DNA from: Cellvibrio japonicus Ueda107
GTDB taxonomy: Bacteria > Pseudomonadota > Gammaproteobacteria > Pseudomonadales > Cellvibrionaceae
Length of the DNA: 64,000 bases
Direction of reading: 5' to 3'
Assembly (NCBI RefSeq): GCF_000019225.1
Contig: NC_010995.1
Span: forward strand, 1,682,501 to 1,746,500
Positions 36,256-44,815 of the stretch are shown piece after piece. Every line of letters begins with the position of its first letter. The first letter of the stretch is position 1. Both the position numbers and the translations under genes were made by a program. The notes under the pieces were generated by a model. It was not told the origin of the DNA and made no database searches. It saw only the letters and a list, made by a program, of their open reading frames with translations.

Positions 36256-37481
36256 GGCCATTCCTGGCGATGACCGGCCGCTGGTTGTTGGTAGTAGCGG
36301 CGGTAAGCCTGTTCAGTGGTTGTTCCTGGTTTAGTAAAAAAACCGGCAATGAACCTATGGAACTGGTGGATTTTAAGAGCAGTGTCAAACTGGATAAAGT
36401 CTGGAGCCGCGGTATTGGCGATGGCCAAAGCGAAGGCTTTACCAGCCTGGTTCCAGCACTTGATGGCGATAAAATCTATGCCGTGGACTATAAGGGCCTG
36501 GTCGTAGCCATGAATGCCGAGACGGGTAAAAAACTCTGGTCTCGCCGTATTAACCAACAGCACACAGGGCTGTGGGGGTGGATTAAAAGCTACTTTGTTG
36601 CTGAAGACCCCAACTACCAAATTCTGGGTGGCATTGGTGCAGAAAAAGGCTTGTTGCTGGTTGCCACTTATGCCGGGGAGGTCATGGCGCTAAACCCTGA
36701 ATCGGGTGACGAGTTATGGCGTGTGCAGTTGTCGGGTGAAATTCTGTCCTCACCCCGCACCAATGGCACTGTTGTTGCCGCGCAAACTATCAATGGGAAA
36801 TTGTTTGGGTTGGATGCCAAAACGGGCAAGCAATTATGGTTCTATGAAAACCCGCCACCCATCCTGACCCTGCGTGGTACGCCTTCACCTATTGTGCTGG
36901 ATACTGCTATTTATGCAGGGTTTTCGAATGGTCGCTTAATGGCTTTTAATCCGGATAATGGCCTGATTCTCTGGGATCAGCGTATTGCCCTGCCTAAAGG
37001 CCGTTCTGAACTGGAACGTATGGTTGATATCCATGCAAGCCCACTGATTGACAGTGGCATCTTGTACGCTGGCAGTTATCAAGGGCGAGTTGTGGCTATG
37101 TCCCGGGGTACGGGTAGTCCCATTTGGGCAAAGGATGCATCAACCAGTGAAAGCCTGGCCCTGGCGAATGGCAAATTGTTCATGGCGGATAGTGATGGCA
37201 AGGTCATTGCGTTCAATGCCAGCAATGGCGAGGTTCTCTGGACCAATGAGCAGATGTTGCGCCGTCGCCTGAATGGTCCGCAAACATTTGATCAATATGT
37301 GGCCGTGGCTGACTTCAAAGGCTATCTGCATATCCTGGATCAGGAAAAGGGTGAATTTGCCGAACGTCTGCGTGTTGACCGCAAAGGGGCACGGGCGCCC
37401 ATGCTGACAGATGGTTCAACACTCTATGTCTATACCAATCGCGGGAAATTGATTGCTTATCGCGTCAAAGCTGCAAAATAG
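36252..37481 (+). CDS. bamB: Outer membrane assembly lipoprotein BamB
   Basis: Eight-bladed beta-propeller lipoprotein of the BAM complex that inserts outer-membrane barrels. The protein has 409 residues. A signal peptide with lipobox FSGC (C24) is followed by repeated PQQ-like blades with the pattern AxxxxTGKxLW. The start ATG overlaps the yfgM stop. A strong terminator follows. Confidence 0.96.
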   Translation: MRPFLAMTGRWLLVVAAVSLFSGCSWFSKKTGNEPMELVDFKSSVKLDKVWSRGIGDGQSEGFTSLVPALDGDKIYAVDYKGLVVAMNAETGKKLWSRRINQQHTGLWGWIKSYFVAEDPNYQILGGIGAEKGLLLVATYAGEVMALNPESGDELWRVQLSGEILSSPRTNGTVVAAQTINGKLFGLDAKTGKQLWFYENPPPILTLRGTPSPIVLDTAIYAGFSNGRLMAFNPDNGLILWDQRIALPKGRSELERMVDIHASPLIDSGILYAGSYQGRVVAMSRGTGSPIWAKDASTSESLALANGKLFMADSDGKVIAFNASNGEVLWTNEQMLRRRLNGPQTFDQYVAVADFKGYLHILDQEKGEFAERLRVDRKGARAPMLTDGSTLYVYTNRGKLIAYRVKAAK

Positions 37482-37503
37482 GATTGTCATTGAATGCTTT
37501 CCC

Positions 37504-37532
37504 AAGCCGCCCGGAGAAACTCCGGGCGGCTT
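37504..37532 (+). terminator. Terminator after bamB
   Basis: A perfect 12-bp GC-rich stem (37504-37515 with 37521-37532) with loop GAAAC, followed by ATTTCTTT. It separates the ndk-to-bamB cluster from der. Confidence 0.85.
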
Positions 37533-37606
37533 ATTTCTTTCATCGTGTGCGCCAATTCACTACAATTCGGCTTTGTGCATTTATATCCCCTCACTGACAC
37601 TTTTTT

Positions 37607-39007
37607 ATGATCCCAGTTATTGCCCTTGTCGGCCGCCCTAATGTGGGTAAATCCACGCTCTTCAATCGCCTGACCAATTCGCGTGATGCCTTGGTTGCGG
37701 ACTACCCTGGCCTGACCCGCGATCGTAAATACGGTGAGGCGCGCTTGGAAAACCGCCGCTTTATTGTGATTGATACCGGTGGTATCAGCGGTGAGGAGGA
37801 GGGCATTGACAGCGCTATGGCAGGACAATCGCTATTGGCGATACAGGAGGCAGATATTGTCCTCTTTATTGTCGATAGCAGGGTAGGGCTTAACCCGGCT
37901 GATGAGTTGATTGCCAGGCATCTGAGGGTTCACAACAAGAAGACCTATGTGGTCGCCAATAAAATCGATGGTATGGATCCGGACATTGCCCTTGCCCCGT
38001 TTTATGAGTTGGGTATGGGAGAGGTTCATCCCACAACGGCAACACATGGTCGCGGTGTGCGTTCGCTGATGGAAGACGTGTTAGCTGAATATCCCGAAAT
38101 CCCTGAAGAGGAGCAACAGGGTGAAGCAACGGGGATAAAAATCGCTATTGTCGGACGCCCCAATGTGGGTAAATCGACCTTGGTTAACCGGCTTCTGGGG
38201 GAGGATAGGGTTGTCGTCTATGACCAGCCGGGCACAACCCGTGACAGTATTTATATCAACTACACCCGTTTCGATAAGCCTTATACCCTGATTGATACGG
38301 CAGGTGTGCGTCGTCGCAAAAATATTGACCTCGCGGTGGAAAAGTTTTCCATTGTGAAAACCATGCAAGCAATAGCGGACGCCAATGTGGTCATTCTGGT
38401 CATGGATGCCAGTGAAGGGATCGTTGAACAGGACCTGCATTTGATGGGGACCGCTATTGAAGCGGGCAGGGCCCTGGTCATTGCCCTGAATAAATGGGAT
38501 GGCCTGGACGAATCACACAAATACTATGTGAAGAACGAATTGGAGCGCCGCTTGCGCTTTGTGGATTTTGCCAATATTCATTTTATTTCTGCCCTGCATG
38601 GTACCGGGGTGGGCAATCTCTATAAATCCATTGAGCAGGCGTATCAGTCAGCCACCGACAGGTTCTCTACGAATTACTTGACCCGTATCCTCCAGGATGC
38701 TGTGCGCGAGCATCAGCCTCCCATGATCAATGGGCGTCGTATCAAGCTGCGCTATGCACACCCCGGAGGGCACAATCCGCCGGTGATTATCGTTCACGGT
38801 AACCAGACTGATGATGTGCCTGGCCATTATGTTAAATACCTGGAAAAGACCTATCGTCGGGTGCTTGATCTCCACGGCACCCCTATTCGTATTGAGTTCC
38901 GCACGACGGATAACCCCTACGAAGCGCGCAAAAAAAGCATGACTCGCCAGCAATTTATCCAAAAGCGTCGGAAGGAAGAACGCGATCGCAACAATCCCCG
39001 GCGGTGA
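37607..39007 (+). CDS. der: Ribosome assembly GTPase Der (EngA)
   Basis: Essential GTPase with two tandem G domains that matures the 50S subunit. The protein has 466 residues. P-loops GRPNVGKST are at 9-17 and 183-191, DTGG and DTAG G3 motifs and two NKxD motifs (NKID at 118-121, NKWD later) are present, and a C-terminal KH-like domain with a basic tail ends it. The start has no strong ribosome-binding site. It has its own short upstream region after the bamB terminator. Confidence 0.98.
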   Translation: MIPVIALVGRPNVGKSTLFNRLTNSRDALVADYPGLTRDRKYGEARLENRRFIVIDTGGISGEEEGIDSAMAGQSLLAIQEADIVLFIVDSRVGLNPADELIARHLRVHNKKTYVVANKIDGMDPDIALAPFYELGMGEVHPTTATHGRGVRSLMEDVLAEYPEIPEEEQQGEATGIKIAIVGRPNVGKSTLVNRLLGEDRVVVYDQPGTTRDSIYINYTRFDKPYTLIDTAGVRRRKNIDLAVEKFSIVKTMQAIADANVVILVMDASEGIVEQDLHLMGTAIEAGRALVIALNKWDGLDESHKYYVKNELERRLRFVDFANIHFISALHGTGVGNLYKSIEQAYQSATDRFSTNYLTRILQDAVREHQPPMINGRRIKLRYAHPGGHNPPVIIVHGNQTDDVPGHYVKYLEKTYRRVLDLHGTPIRIEFRTTDNPYEARKKSMTRQQFIQKRRKEERDRNNPRR

Positions 39008-39097
39008 TTGTGTAAAACAGTGTTTGTCCGGGATGTAAAGCTTGCACCTGGGCAGATGAAGGAGTAGTGTTACGCGCCTGATTGCCTAGCCCTACTA

Positions 39098-40318
39098 ATG
39101 CATATGGCCGAACAGATGACGAATCTAGCGGACAGAAAGCTGTTAATCATTGATGACGATGCACTGGTTCGCCAGAGTATCGTTACCTATCTGCGTGACA
39201 GCGGCTTTCTGGTAAGTGACACGGGCGATGCCCAAGCCGCCCTGGCACTCCTGCAAGATGCTGATCATTTGCCCCACCTGGTCATCACCGACCTGCGTAT
39301 GGCCGGTGTAGACGGCCTCCAACTCCTGCAAGAACTCCATGACCTCTATCCCAAATTGCCCGTGATTGTCATATCCGGTGCTGGTGTTATGAGTGACGTT
39401 GTGGCTGCTTTGCGACTCTGTGCCAGGGACTATCTGATTAAACCCATCGTGGATTTGGAAGTTCTGGTTCATTCTGTCAATCGCGTGCTGGACCAATGTG
39501 AGCTGGAAAGCGAAAACCTGCGCTACCGCGAGCAATTGGAGGCAGCAAACCGTGAACTCAAAGAGAATTTGCGCGCGTTGGAGCGCGATCATATTGCCGG
39601 TCGCCGGGTCCAGCGTCGGATGATGCCTTCAGGGATCTCCACCGAAGAGGGCTATGTCGCGGCCCATACTATTGCACCCTCTTTATTCCTCAGCGGCGAT
39701 TTTGTCGATTACGCCCATATCAAGCGCCGCTACCTGGCTTTTTACCTGGCGGATGTATCCGGGCATGGTGCCTCCTCGGCGTTTGTGACCATCTGGTTGA
39801 AATACCTGGTCAGCCGTATGGTGCGGGATGATGGGCTGTTTGGTGACGAAAATTCATTCGAGCAAGGTGCCAACACCATGTTGCAGCAAATTAATCGTGA
39901 GCTGCATGAAACCCGCTTGAGTCATCACCTGACGTTTTTTGTTGGGGTGATAGATACATTTACCGGCCAGATGCGCTATGTCGTTGCCGGACATTTACCC
40001 ATGCCTATTCTGATAACGGATACGGGTGCCCAGTATTTACAGGGTATGGGAAAGCCTGTTGGTATCTTTAAAGATGTAATCTGGTCAACCTATCAGTGCC
40101 AATTACCGGAGCGTTTTAGCCTGGTGTGTTTTTCCGATGGGGTCTTGGAGATCTTGTCACCTGAAAGCCTGGAAGAGAAAGAAGCCCAATTGTTATCCAT
40201 GGTTGCCAGTTCCAGTGGCACTCTGGATTCTGTCTGCAATACTTTAGCGATCAGGGAGATCCGCGATAATCCCGATGATATTGCGGTCTTGGCAATTACC
40301 CGAGGTTTGAGTGAATGA
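39098..40318 (+). CDS. Response regulator with SpoIIE-type PP2C phosphatase (RssB/HsbR-like)
   Basis: Signal protein of 406 residues: receiver domain 13-125 with D19-D21, phospho-acceptor D65 and K115; a helical linker 125-175; and a PPM/SpoIIE phosphatase domain about 180-405 with SGDF, DVSGHG, CFSDG and NPDDIAVLAI motifs that bind metals. No histidine-kinase-like ATPase domain was seen at the C-terminus. It likely dephosphorylates the STAS protein encoded next, with which it overlaps 4 bp. This matches the Pseudomonas rssB-rssC order. Start choice is uncertain (39098, 39104 or 39116). Confidence 0.87.
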   Translation: MHMAEQMTNLADRKLLIIDDDALVRQSIVTYLRDSGFLVSDTGDAQAALALLQDADHLPHLVITDLRMAGVDGLQLLQELHDLYPKLPVIVISGAGVMSDVVAALRLCARDYLIKPIVDLEVLVHSVNRVLDQCELESENLRYREQLEAANRELKENLRALERDHIAGRRVQRRMMPSGISTEEGYVAAHTIAPSLFLSGDFVDYAHIKRRYLAFYLADVSGHGASSAFVTIWLKYLVSRMVRDDGLFGDENSFEQGANTMLQQINRELHETRLSHHLTFFVGVIDTFTGQMRYVVAGHLPMPILITDTGAQYLQGMGKPVGIFKDVIWSTYQCQLPERFSLVCFSDGVLEILSPESLEEKEAQLLSMVASSSGTLDSVCNTLAIREIRDNPDDIAVLAITRGLSE

Positions 40319-40797
40319 AGCCTGGTCAAATTCTGGTAGCTGATCACCAGGGCGTATATGTGATAAAAATGCTGGGTGATGTACGCCTGACTTTTTGTGT
40401 GTCCTTCGATCAGTTTATCGATAGCATGTTTAATGACAGTCAGTTTGCTTCCGTGCTGTTTGATTTATCGGAAGCAGAAGCTATTGACAGTACAACCCTG
40501 GGCCTAATGGCCAAGATTTCTATCCTTGGGCAAGAGCGACATGGCATAACGCCGATGGTGCTGGCGACTAACCCCGGTATTCAGCGCATACTGCGCACCA
40601 TGGGATTTGCCGATATTTTTACCATTGTTGACAAACTGGACGCTCCCTTGTTGGCCGAGCGCGCGCTGGTATGTGATAACTGCGATGAGCAACAGGTCAA
40701 GGCGCGCGTGCTGGAAGCACACCAGATATTAATGGGAATGAACGCACAGAATGCCGAGGCTTTCCGCAACCTGGTTGATATGTTGCAAAATTCCTGA
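40315..40797 (+). CDS. STAS-domain anti-sigma-factor antagonist (RssC-like)
   Basis: Protein of 160 residues with a STAS domain over the first 100; the usual phospho-serine motif reads AIDSTTLGL. The last 50 residues are an extra helical tail that includes a CDNCDEQQ stretch. It should bind an anti-sigma or other target when not phosphorylated, and be reset by the phosphatase encoded just upstream. Its start overlaps that gene's stop. Confidence 0.87.
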   Translation: MKPGQILVADHQGVYVIKMLGDVRLTFCVSFDQFIDSMFNDSQFASVLFDLSEAEAIDSTTLGLMAKISILGQERHGITPMVLATNPGIQRILRTMGFADIFTIVDKLDAPLLAERALVCDNCDEQQVKARVLEAHQILMGMNAQNAEAFRNLVDMLQNS

Positions 40798-40839
40798 GTA
40801 GACCCCGCTTCTTTTTATCCTTTCCCGATTTTGTGCATC

Positions 40840-41298
40840 TCAGCGGTGCTGTTCTCGCGCCAGGGTTTTAGCGCGAATAAATTCTGTGTGTGGCACATAA
40901 ATTAAATCTGCAACTTTGCGGATGGTGTGCTCTTCGTATTTATCCAGATTGCCATCGCTTAAAGCCAACTCCCACATAGCCTTAACCAGGGCAAACTTCT
41001 CAGCTGAAGAGCAATATGTATTAACCAGCTGTGTAAACTGATGGAGGGATGCCGCATCGGCAGATTCCTGCTCGGCTGCTTCGATAAGCTCATCAAGTGT
41101 TTGGCTGGGTAGGAGGAATTTCTGCTGTAAACTTTGACGCAGTTGCTGGTGCTCTTCAGGGCTGAAATGATGATCAGCCATGGCCACTTCTACCAGCAAT
41201 GCGGCACAGGCAAGTTGTTTTTGGTGCTGGTCCAAGCCAAGACCGGCGTCACCTGTTTGCAGGTGACGCTCGATAAAACGCGCAAGCTTACTGAGCAC
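40840..41298 (-). CDS. TerB-family protein
   Basis: All-helical cytoplasmic protein of 152 residues with two TerB-like acidic helical motifs, VAMADHHFSPEE and LALSDGNLDKYEE, which resemble metal-binding repeats. The family is named for tellurite resistance, but most members have no tested role. It starts with GTG inside the end of tal (11-bp overlap), so translation is probably coupled to transaldolase. Confidence 0.82.
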   Translation of the reverse strand: MLSKLARFIERHLQTGDAGLGLDQHQKQLACAALLVEVAMADHHFSPEEHQQLRQSLQQKFLLPSQTLDELIEAAEQESADAASLHQFTQLVNTYCSSAEKFALVKAMWELALSDGNLDKYEEHTIRKVADLIYVPHTEFIRAKTLAREQHR

Positions 41299-42244
41299 GG
41301 GATTTCAGCAGGTTCTCGAGATTGATTTGGTCTTTCACGAAACCGCGAATACCTTCGGCCAGCTTTTCGGTAGCCATGGCATCCTGGTTCAGACCAAAAC
41401 GGAAGCTTGCTTCTGTATCAATCAGCTTGGCAATTGCTTCACCGCGATTATCAGGGGAGAGCACGCGCTTGAGTTCGCCTTTGTCCTGATCCAGCTCCTG
41501 CAACAATTGCGGGCTGATTGTCAGGCGATCACATCCTGCCAGGGCTTCGATTTCACCAATATTGCGGAAGCTGGCACCCATCACAACCGTGTTGTAACCG
41601 TGTTGTTTGTAATAGTTGTAGATGCGACGAACAGACACGACCCCTGGGTCTTCTTCTGCGGCGTACTCTTTTTTGTTCGTATTGGCTTTGTACCAGTCAA
41701 GGATACGACCCACGAATGGCGATATCAGGAATACGCCGGCGTCGGCACAAGCGGCAGCCTGGTTAAAGCCGAACAGCAGGGTCAGGTTACAGTTAATGCC
41801 TTCTTTCTCAAGGATCTCTGCCGCGCGAATACCTTCCCACGTGGAAGCCAGTTTGATCAATACGCGCGATTTATCAACACCGCCTTTTTCGTAGAGGCTG
41901 ATCAGGTGACGCGCTTTGGCAATAGAGGCATTGGTATCAAACGAGAGGCGTGCATCCACTTCGGTTGAAATACGGCCGGGAACCAGCTTGAGGATTTCCA
42001 GGCCAATACCAACCGCCAGGTTGTCGCTCGCTGCGCTCAATTGTTCCGCACTGTTGGTGATGGATTTTGCTCCATTGATTGAGGTATCCAGCAATGCCTG
42101 GTACTGGGGCATTTGGGCGGCTTTATAGACCAGGGATGGGTTGGTGGTGGCGTCCAGCGGTTTGTACAAACGAATCGCTTCGATGTCGCCGGTATCGGCG
42201 ACCACATCGGTAAATTGCTTGAGTTGTTCGAGTTTGCTAGTCAC
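41288..42244 (-). CDS. tal: Transaldolase
   Basis: Non-oxidative pentose phosphate enzyme exchanging dihydroxyacetone units between sugar phosphates. The protein has 318 residues (TalB type). The Schiff-base lysine is K131 in RVLIKLAST, with the N-terminal DATTNPSL signature. It starts with GTG. It is followed by, and overlaps, the TerB-like gene. Confidence 0.97.
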   Translation of the reverse strand: MTSKLEQLKQFTDVVADTGDIEAIRLYKPLDATTNPSLVYKAAQMPQYQALLDTSINGAKSITNSAEQLSAASDNLAVGIGLEILKLVPGRISTEVDARLSFDTNASIAKARHLISLYEKGGVDKSRVLIKLASTWEGIRAAEILEKEGINCNLTLLFGFNQAAACADAGVFLISPFVGRILDWYKANTNKKEYAAEEDPGVVSVRRIYNYYKQHGYNTVVMGASFRNIGEIEALAGCDRLTISPQLLQELDQDKGELKRVLSPDNRGEAIAKLIDTEASFRFGLNQDAMATEKLAEGIRGFVKDQINLENLLKSRAQ

Positions 42245-42306
42245 TGCAGTAATCCTATCTAAACAATTAAGTGGTTGATGTTACATCAAGTTTTGCCGTC
42301 AGATAT

Positions 42307-42335
42307 ATTATAGTCTTTATGACTCTTAGCTGGAA
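42307..42335 (-). promoter_or_regulatory. Predicted promoter of tal
   Basis: On the minus strand TTCCAG (42330-42335), a 17-bp spacer and a perfect TATAAT (42307-42312), about 65 bp before the tal start. The -35 box is a modest match. Confidence 0.5.
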
Positions 42336-42381
42336 GCAACCTTTTTGGATAAGCCCGCTTCGCAACAGACCGAGTAGGTAT

Positions 42382-42406
42382 CTATAGATCAGTGTGCGAT
42401 CTATAG
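42382..42406. repeat. Perfect inverted repeat between dusA and tal
   Basis: CTATAGATC (42382-42390) and GATCTATAG (42398-42406) with a 7-base spacer. It lies 7 bp after the dusA stop and upstream of the tal promoter. There is no T run, so an operator or weak transcript end are both possible. Confidence 0.5.
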
Positions 42407-42412
42407 CGTGCG

Positions 42413-43438
42413 TTATTCGCACACCGATTGTGCTAATGGTACCTCATTTAGGGCCGCAAGCGCGCGTTCTATCACCTCAATGCCAGCACCGGGTTTATGT
42501 GCGTGTTCACTAATGACGCGTCGAAACTGGCGGGCACCTGGCTGCCCCTGGTAAAGGCCAAGAATATGTCGGGTAAGGTGATTCAAGCGGGCGCCCTTGG
42601 CCAATTGTTCTTCACAATAGGCAATAAATGCCTGCGTTACCTGGTCGCGACTGATAACGGGACGGCTCTCGCCATAAAGGGTTTGATCAACTTGCGCCAG
42701 CAGGTACGGGTTGCTGTAGGCCTCTCTTCCTACCATGACGCCATCCACATGTTCAAGTAGCGCCTGGCTTTGCTCCAGGGTGGTAATACCGCCATTGATA
42801 ATGATATTGAGATGCGGGAAATCCTGTTTGAGCTGATAGACCTTGTCATATTGCAGCGGGGGGATTTCGCGGTTTTCCTTGGGGCTCAGCCCTTTGAGCC
42901 AGGCTTTGCGGGCGTGAACGATAAAGGTATTGCAACCGGTGGCTGCTATGGTGCGCACAAAGGTTTCGAGGCCCTCGTAATCATCCATATCGTCGATGCC
43001 AATCCGGTGTTTAACGGTGACGGGAATAGATACCGCCTGTTGCATCGCCGCTATGCACTCCGCGACCAACTGCGGTTCTGCCATCAGGCAGGCACCAATC
43101 ATGCCGTTTTGCACGCGGTCGCTGGGGCAGCCGCAGTTGAGATTAACTTCATCGTATCCCCAGCCTTCGGCAATGCGGGCACATTCTGCCAGCGCTCTGG
43201 GGTCGCTGCCGCCCAATTGCAATGCCAGGGGATGTTCGCAGGCGTTGTAATCGAGAAAGCGTTTGCGATCACCATAGAGCAGGGCACCGGTAGTTACCAT
43301 CTCACTGTAGAGTACCGCCCGCTGTGTCAGTATCCGCCAGAAGGTTCGGCAGTCCGAGGTCGACCACTCCATCATGGGGGCCAGGGTAAAGCGCCTATCC
43401 AGGCGAGGTGAGGGAACTGTGTCAGTCGTGGTGGGCAT
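42413..43438 (-). CDS. dusA: tRNA-dihydrouridine synthase A
   Basis: FMN enzyme reducing U20/U20a of tRNA to dihydrouridine. The protein has 341 residues. The catalytic cysteine is C104 in NCGCPSDRV (101-109), with FTLAPMMEW at the start, PVTVKHRIGID, and the FMN-binding NGGITT and VDGVMVGREAY motifs. It is divergent from moaC; a TATGAT at 43509-43514 lies between them and could serve moaC. Confidence 0.96.
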   Translation of the reverse strand: MPTTTDTVPSPRLDRRFTLAPMMEWSTSDCRTFWRILTQRAVLYSEMVTTGALLYGDRKRFLDYNACEHPLALQLGGSDPRALAECARIAEGWGYDEVNLNCGCPSDRVQNGMIGACLMAEPQLVAECIAAMQQAVSIPVTVKHRIGIDDMDDYEGLETFVRTIAATGCNTFIVHARKAWLKGLSPKENREIPPLQYDKVYQLKQDFPHLNIIINGGITTLEQSQALLEHVDGVMVGREAYSNPYLLAQVDQTLYGESRPVISRDQVTQAFIAYCEEQLAKGARLNHLTRHILGLYQGQPGARQFRRVISEHAHKPGAGIEVIERALAALNEVPLAQSVCE

Positions 43439-43575
43439 GCCGGTGCAGGTATTTCAGGAAAATCAGAAAAAATAACCCGGAAAAAATCCAGGTTCATCAA
43501 AGCTGGCTTATGATAGCCCCATTCGGCACCTGATGCATGTGCAATCTGGTTGCCATCCTGATTTATGGAGTTGTT

Positions 43576-44067
43576 ATGTCCGATTCTCTCACTCATATCG
43601 ATGCCAGCGGGCAGGCGAGTATGGTGGATGTATCCACCAAGGCGGTCACTGTACGCGAGGCCTGGGCCCAGGCGTGTGTACGTATGCAGCCTGATACTCT
43701 GTTACAGGTTAAATACAATCAACTGCAAAAGGGGGATGTCCTCGCCGTTGCCCGTATTGCAGGGATTCAGGCCGCCAAAAAATGTGCAGACCTGATCCCG
43801 CTCTGCCACCCATTGGCTTTAAGTAAGGTCTCGGTGGATTTTGAGCTGGATGAAACCAATAGCACCGTGCTCATTACCAGCTATTGCAAACTCAGCGGAC
43901 AAACCGGTGTGGAGATGGAAGCACTGACGGCGGCGAGTGTTGCGGCGCTTACCATTTACGATATGTGCAAAGCCGTGGATATGGGAATGGTCATTGAACA
44001 GGTGTGTTTGCTGGAAAAGTCCGGAGGGCGTCGCGGCCACTACCGCCGTGGAGACACCGTATCATGA
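43576..44067 (+). CDS. moaC: Cyclic pyranopterin monophosphate synthase MoaC
   Basis: Second enzyme of molybdenum cofactor synthesis. The protein has 163 residues with [13 protein letters not shown] and [15 protein letters not shown], the active-site motifs. I chose the ATG at 43576 because GGAG precedes it by 6 bp; an ATG at 43537 would add 13 unrelated residues. It overlaps moaD by 4 bp. moaA and moaB are not in the window. No molybdenum-cofactor riboswitch was recognised upstream. Confidence 0.96.
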
Positions 44068-44312
44068 TTCGCGTTTTGTTTTTTGCGCAGTTGCGTGAGC
44101 AGTTGGGAGTGCATGAACTGGTTCTGGATATTGAGTGCCCCATAACGCTTGAAGCCTTGCGTGAACACTTGGTCAATCAACATGAGACGTGGCGCTCCTG
44201 GCTATTCCGGCCCAATGTGTTGGTGGCGATCAATCAGGAATATGCAAGGCTATCCGCTATGGTTGATTCCGGTGATGAAGTTGCTTTTTTCCCTCCGGTA
44301 ACGGGAGGTTAA
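44064..44312 (+). CDS. moaD: Molybdopterin synthase small subunit MoaD
   Basis: Ubiquitin-like sulfur carrier of molybdopterin synthase, 82 residues, ending in the required Gly-Gly (PPVTGG). It starts at the ATG in the moaC stop; a longer frame from 44004 lies within moaC and is not the start. It is followed by moaE after 2 bp. Confidence 0.95.
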
Positions 44313-44314
44313 TC

Positions 44315-44770
44315 ATGGGATTCAGTATTGCTGTACAAGAGGCTGATTTCGATGTGGGGACGGAGTATCAGGCATTAATTGTTGGAGATACCCGGGCCGG
44401 TGCCCATGTATTGTTTGTTGGTCGTGTCCGCGATATGAATATGGAATGCCCGGTGCAAGGATTATTTCTGGAGCATTATCCGGGAATGACAGAACAGGTA
44501 TTGCAGTCGCTGGTTGATGATGCCCGCAAGCGCTGGGAACTATTGGGTGTGCGCCTTATCCACCGTGTTGGGTACTTGCGTCCCGGTGATCAAATTGTAT
44601 TGGTGGCAACGAGTAGTGCACATCGTGCCCATGCATTTGAAGCAGCCGAGTTTTTAATGGATCTGTTGAAAACAAAAGCACCTTTCTGGAAAAAAGAACA
44701 CTCATCTGGCGGGGCTGTGTGGCTTGAATCGCGCGCGCAGGATAACGAAGCTGGCAAACGATGGCTATGA
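44315..44770 (+). CDS. moaE: Molybdopterin synthase catalytic subunit MoaE
   Basis: Large subunit that inserts two sulfurs from MoaD into precursor Z. The protein has 151 residues with HRVGYLRPGD, the conserved HRAHAFEAAEFLMDLLK and the catalytic lysines in KAPFWKKE. It ends the moaCDE operon and is convergent with the sugar transporter gene. Confidence 0.96.
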   Translation: MGFSIAVQEADFDVGTEYQALIVGDTRAGAHVLFVGRVRDMNMECPVQGLFLEHYPGMTEQVLQSLVDDARKRWELLGVRLIHRVGYLRPGDQIVLVATSSAHRAHAFEAAEFLMDLLKTKAPFWKKEHSSGGAVWLESRAQDNEAGKRWL

Positions 44771-44783
44771 CAGCCGATTGAAA

Positions 44784-44809
44784 AGAAGGGGCGCATAAGC
44801 GCCCCTTCT
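44784..44809 (-). terminator. Terminator of the sugar MFS gene
   Basis: A perfect 11-bp GC-rich stem (44784-44794 with 44799-44809), loop ATAA, followed on the minus strand by TTTT. It serves the minus-strand transporter; on the plus strand it may also slow moaE read-through. Confidence 0.85.
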
Positions 44810-44815
44810 GTCTGA

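Noticed and set aside
43439..43575. Molybdenum-cofactor riboswitch upstream of moaC
   Set aside because: The 137-bp gap lacks the long paired structure expected; only a -10-like TATGAT is present.
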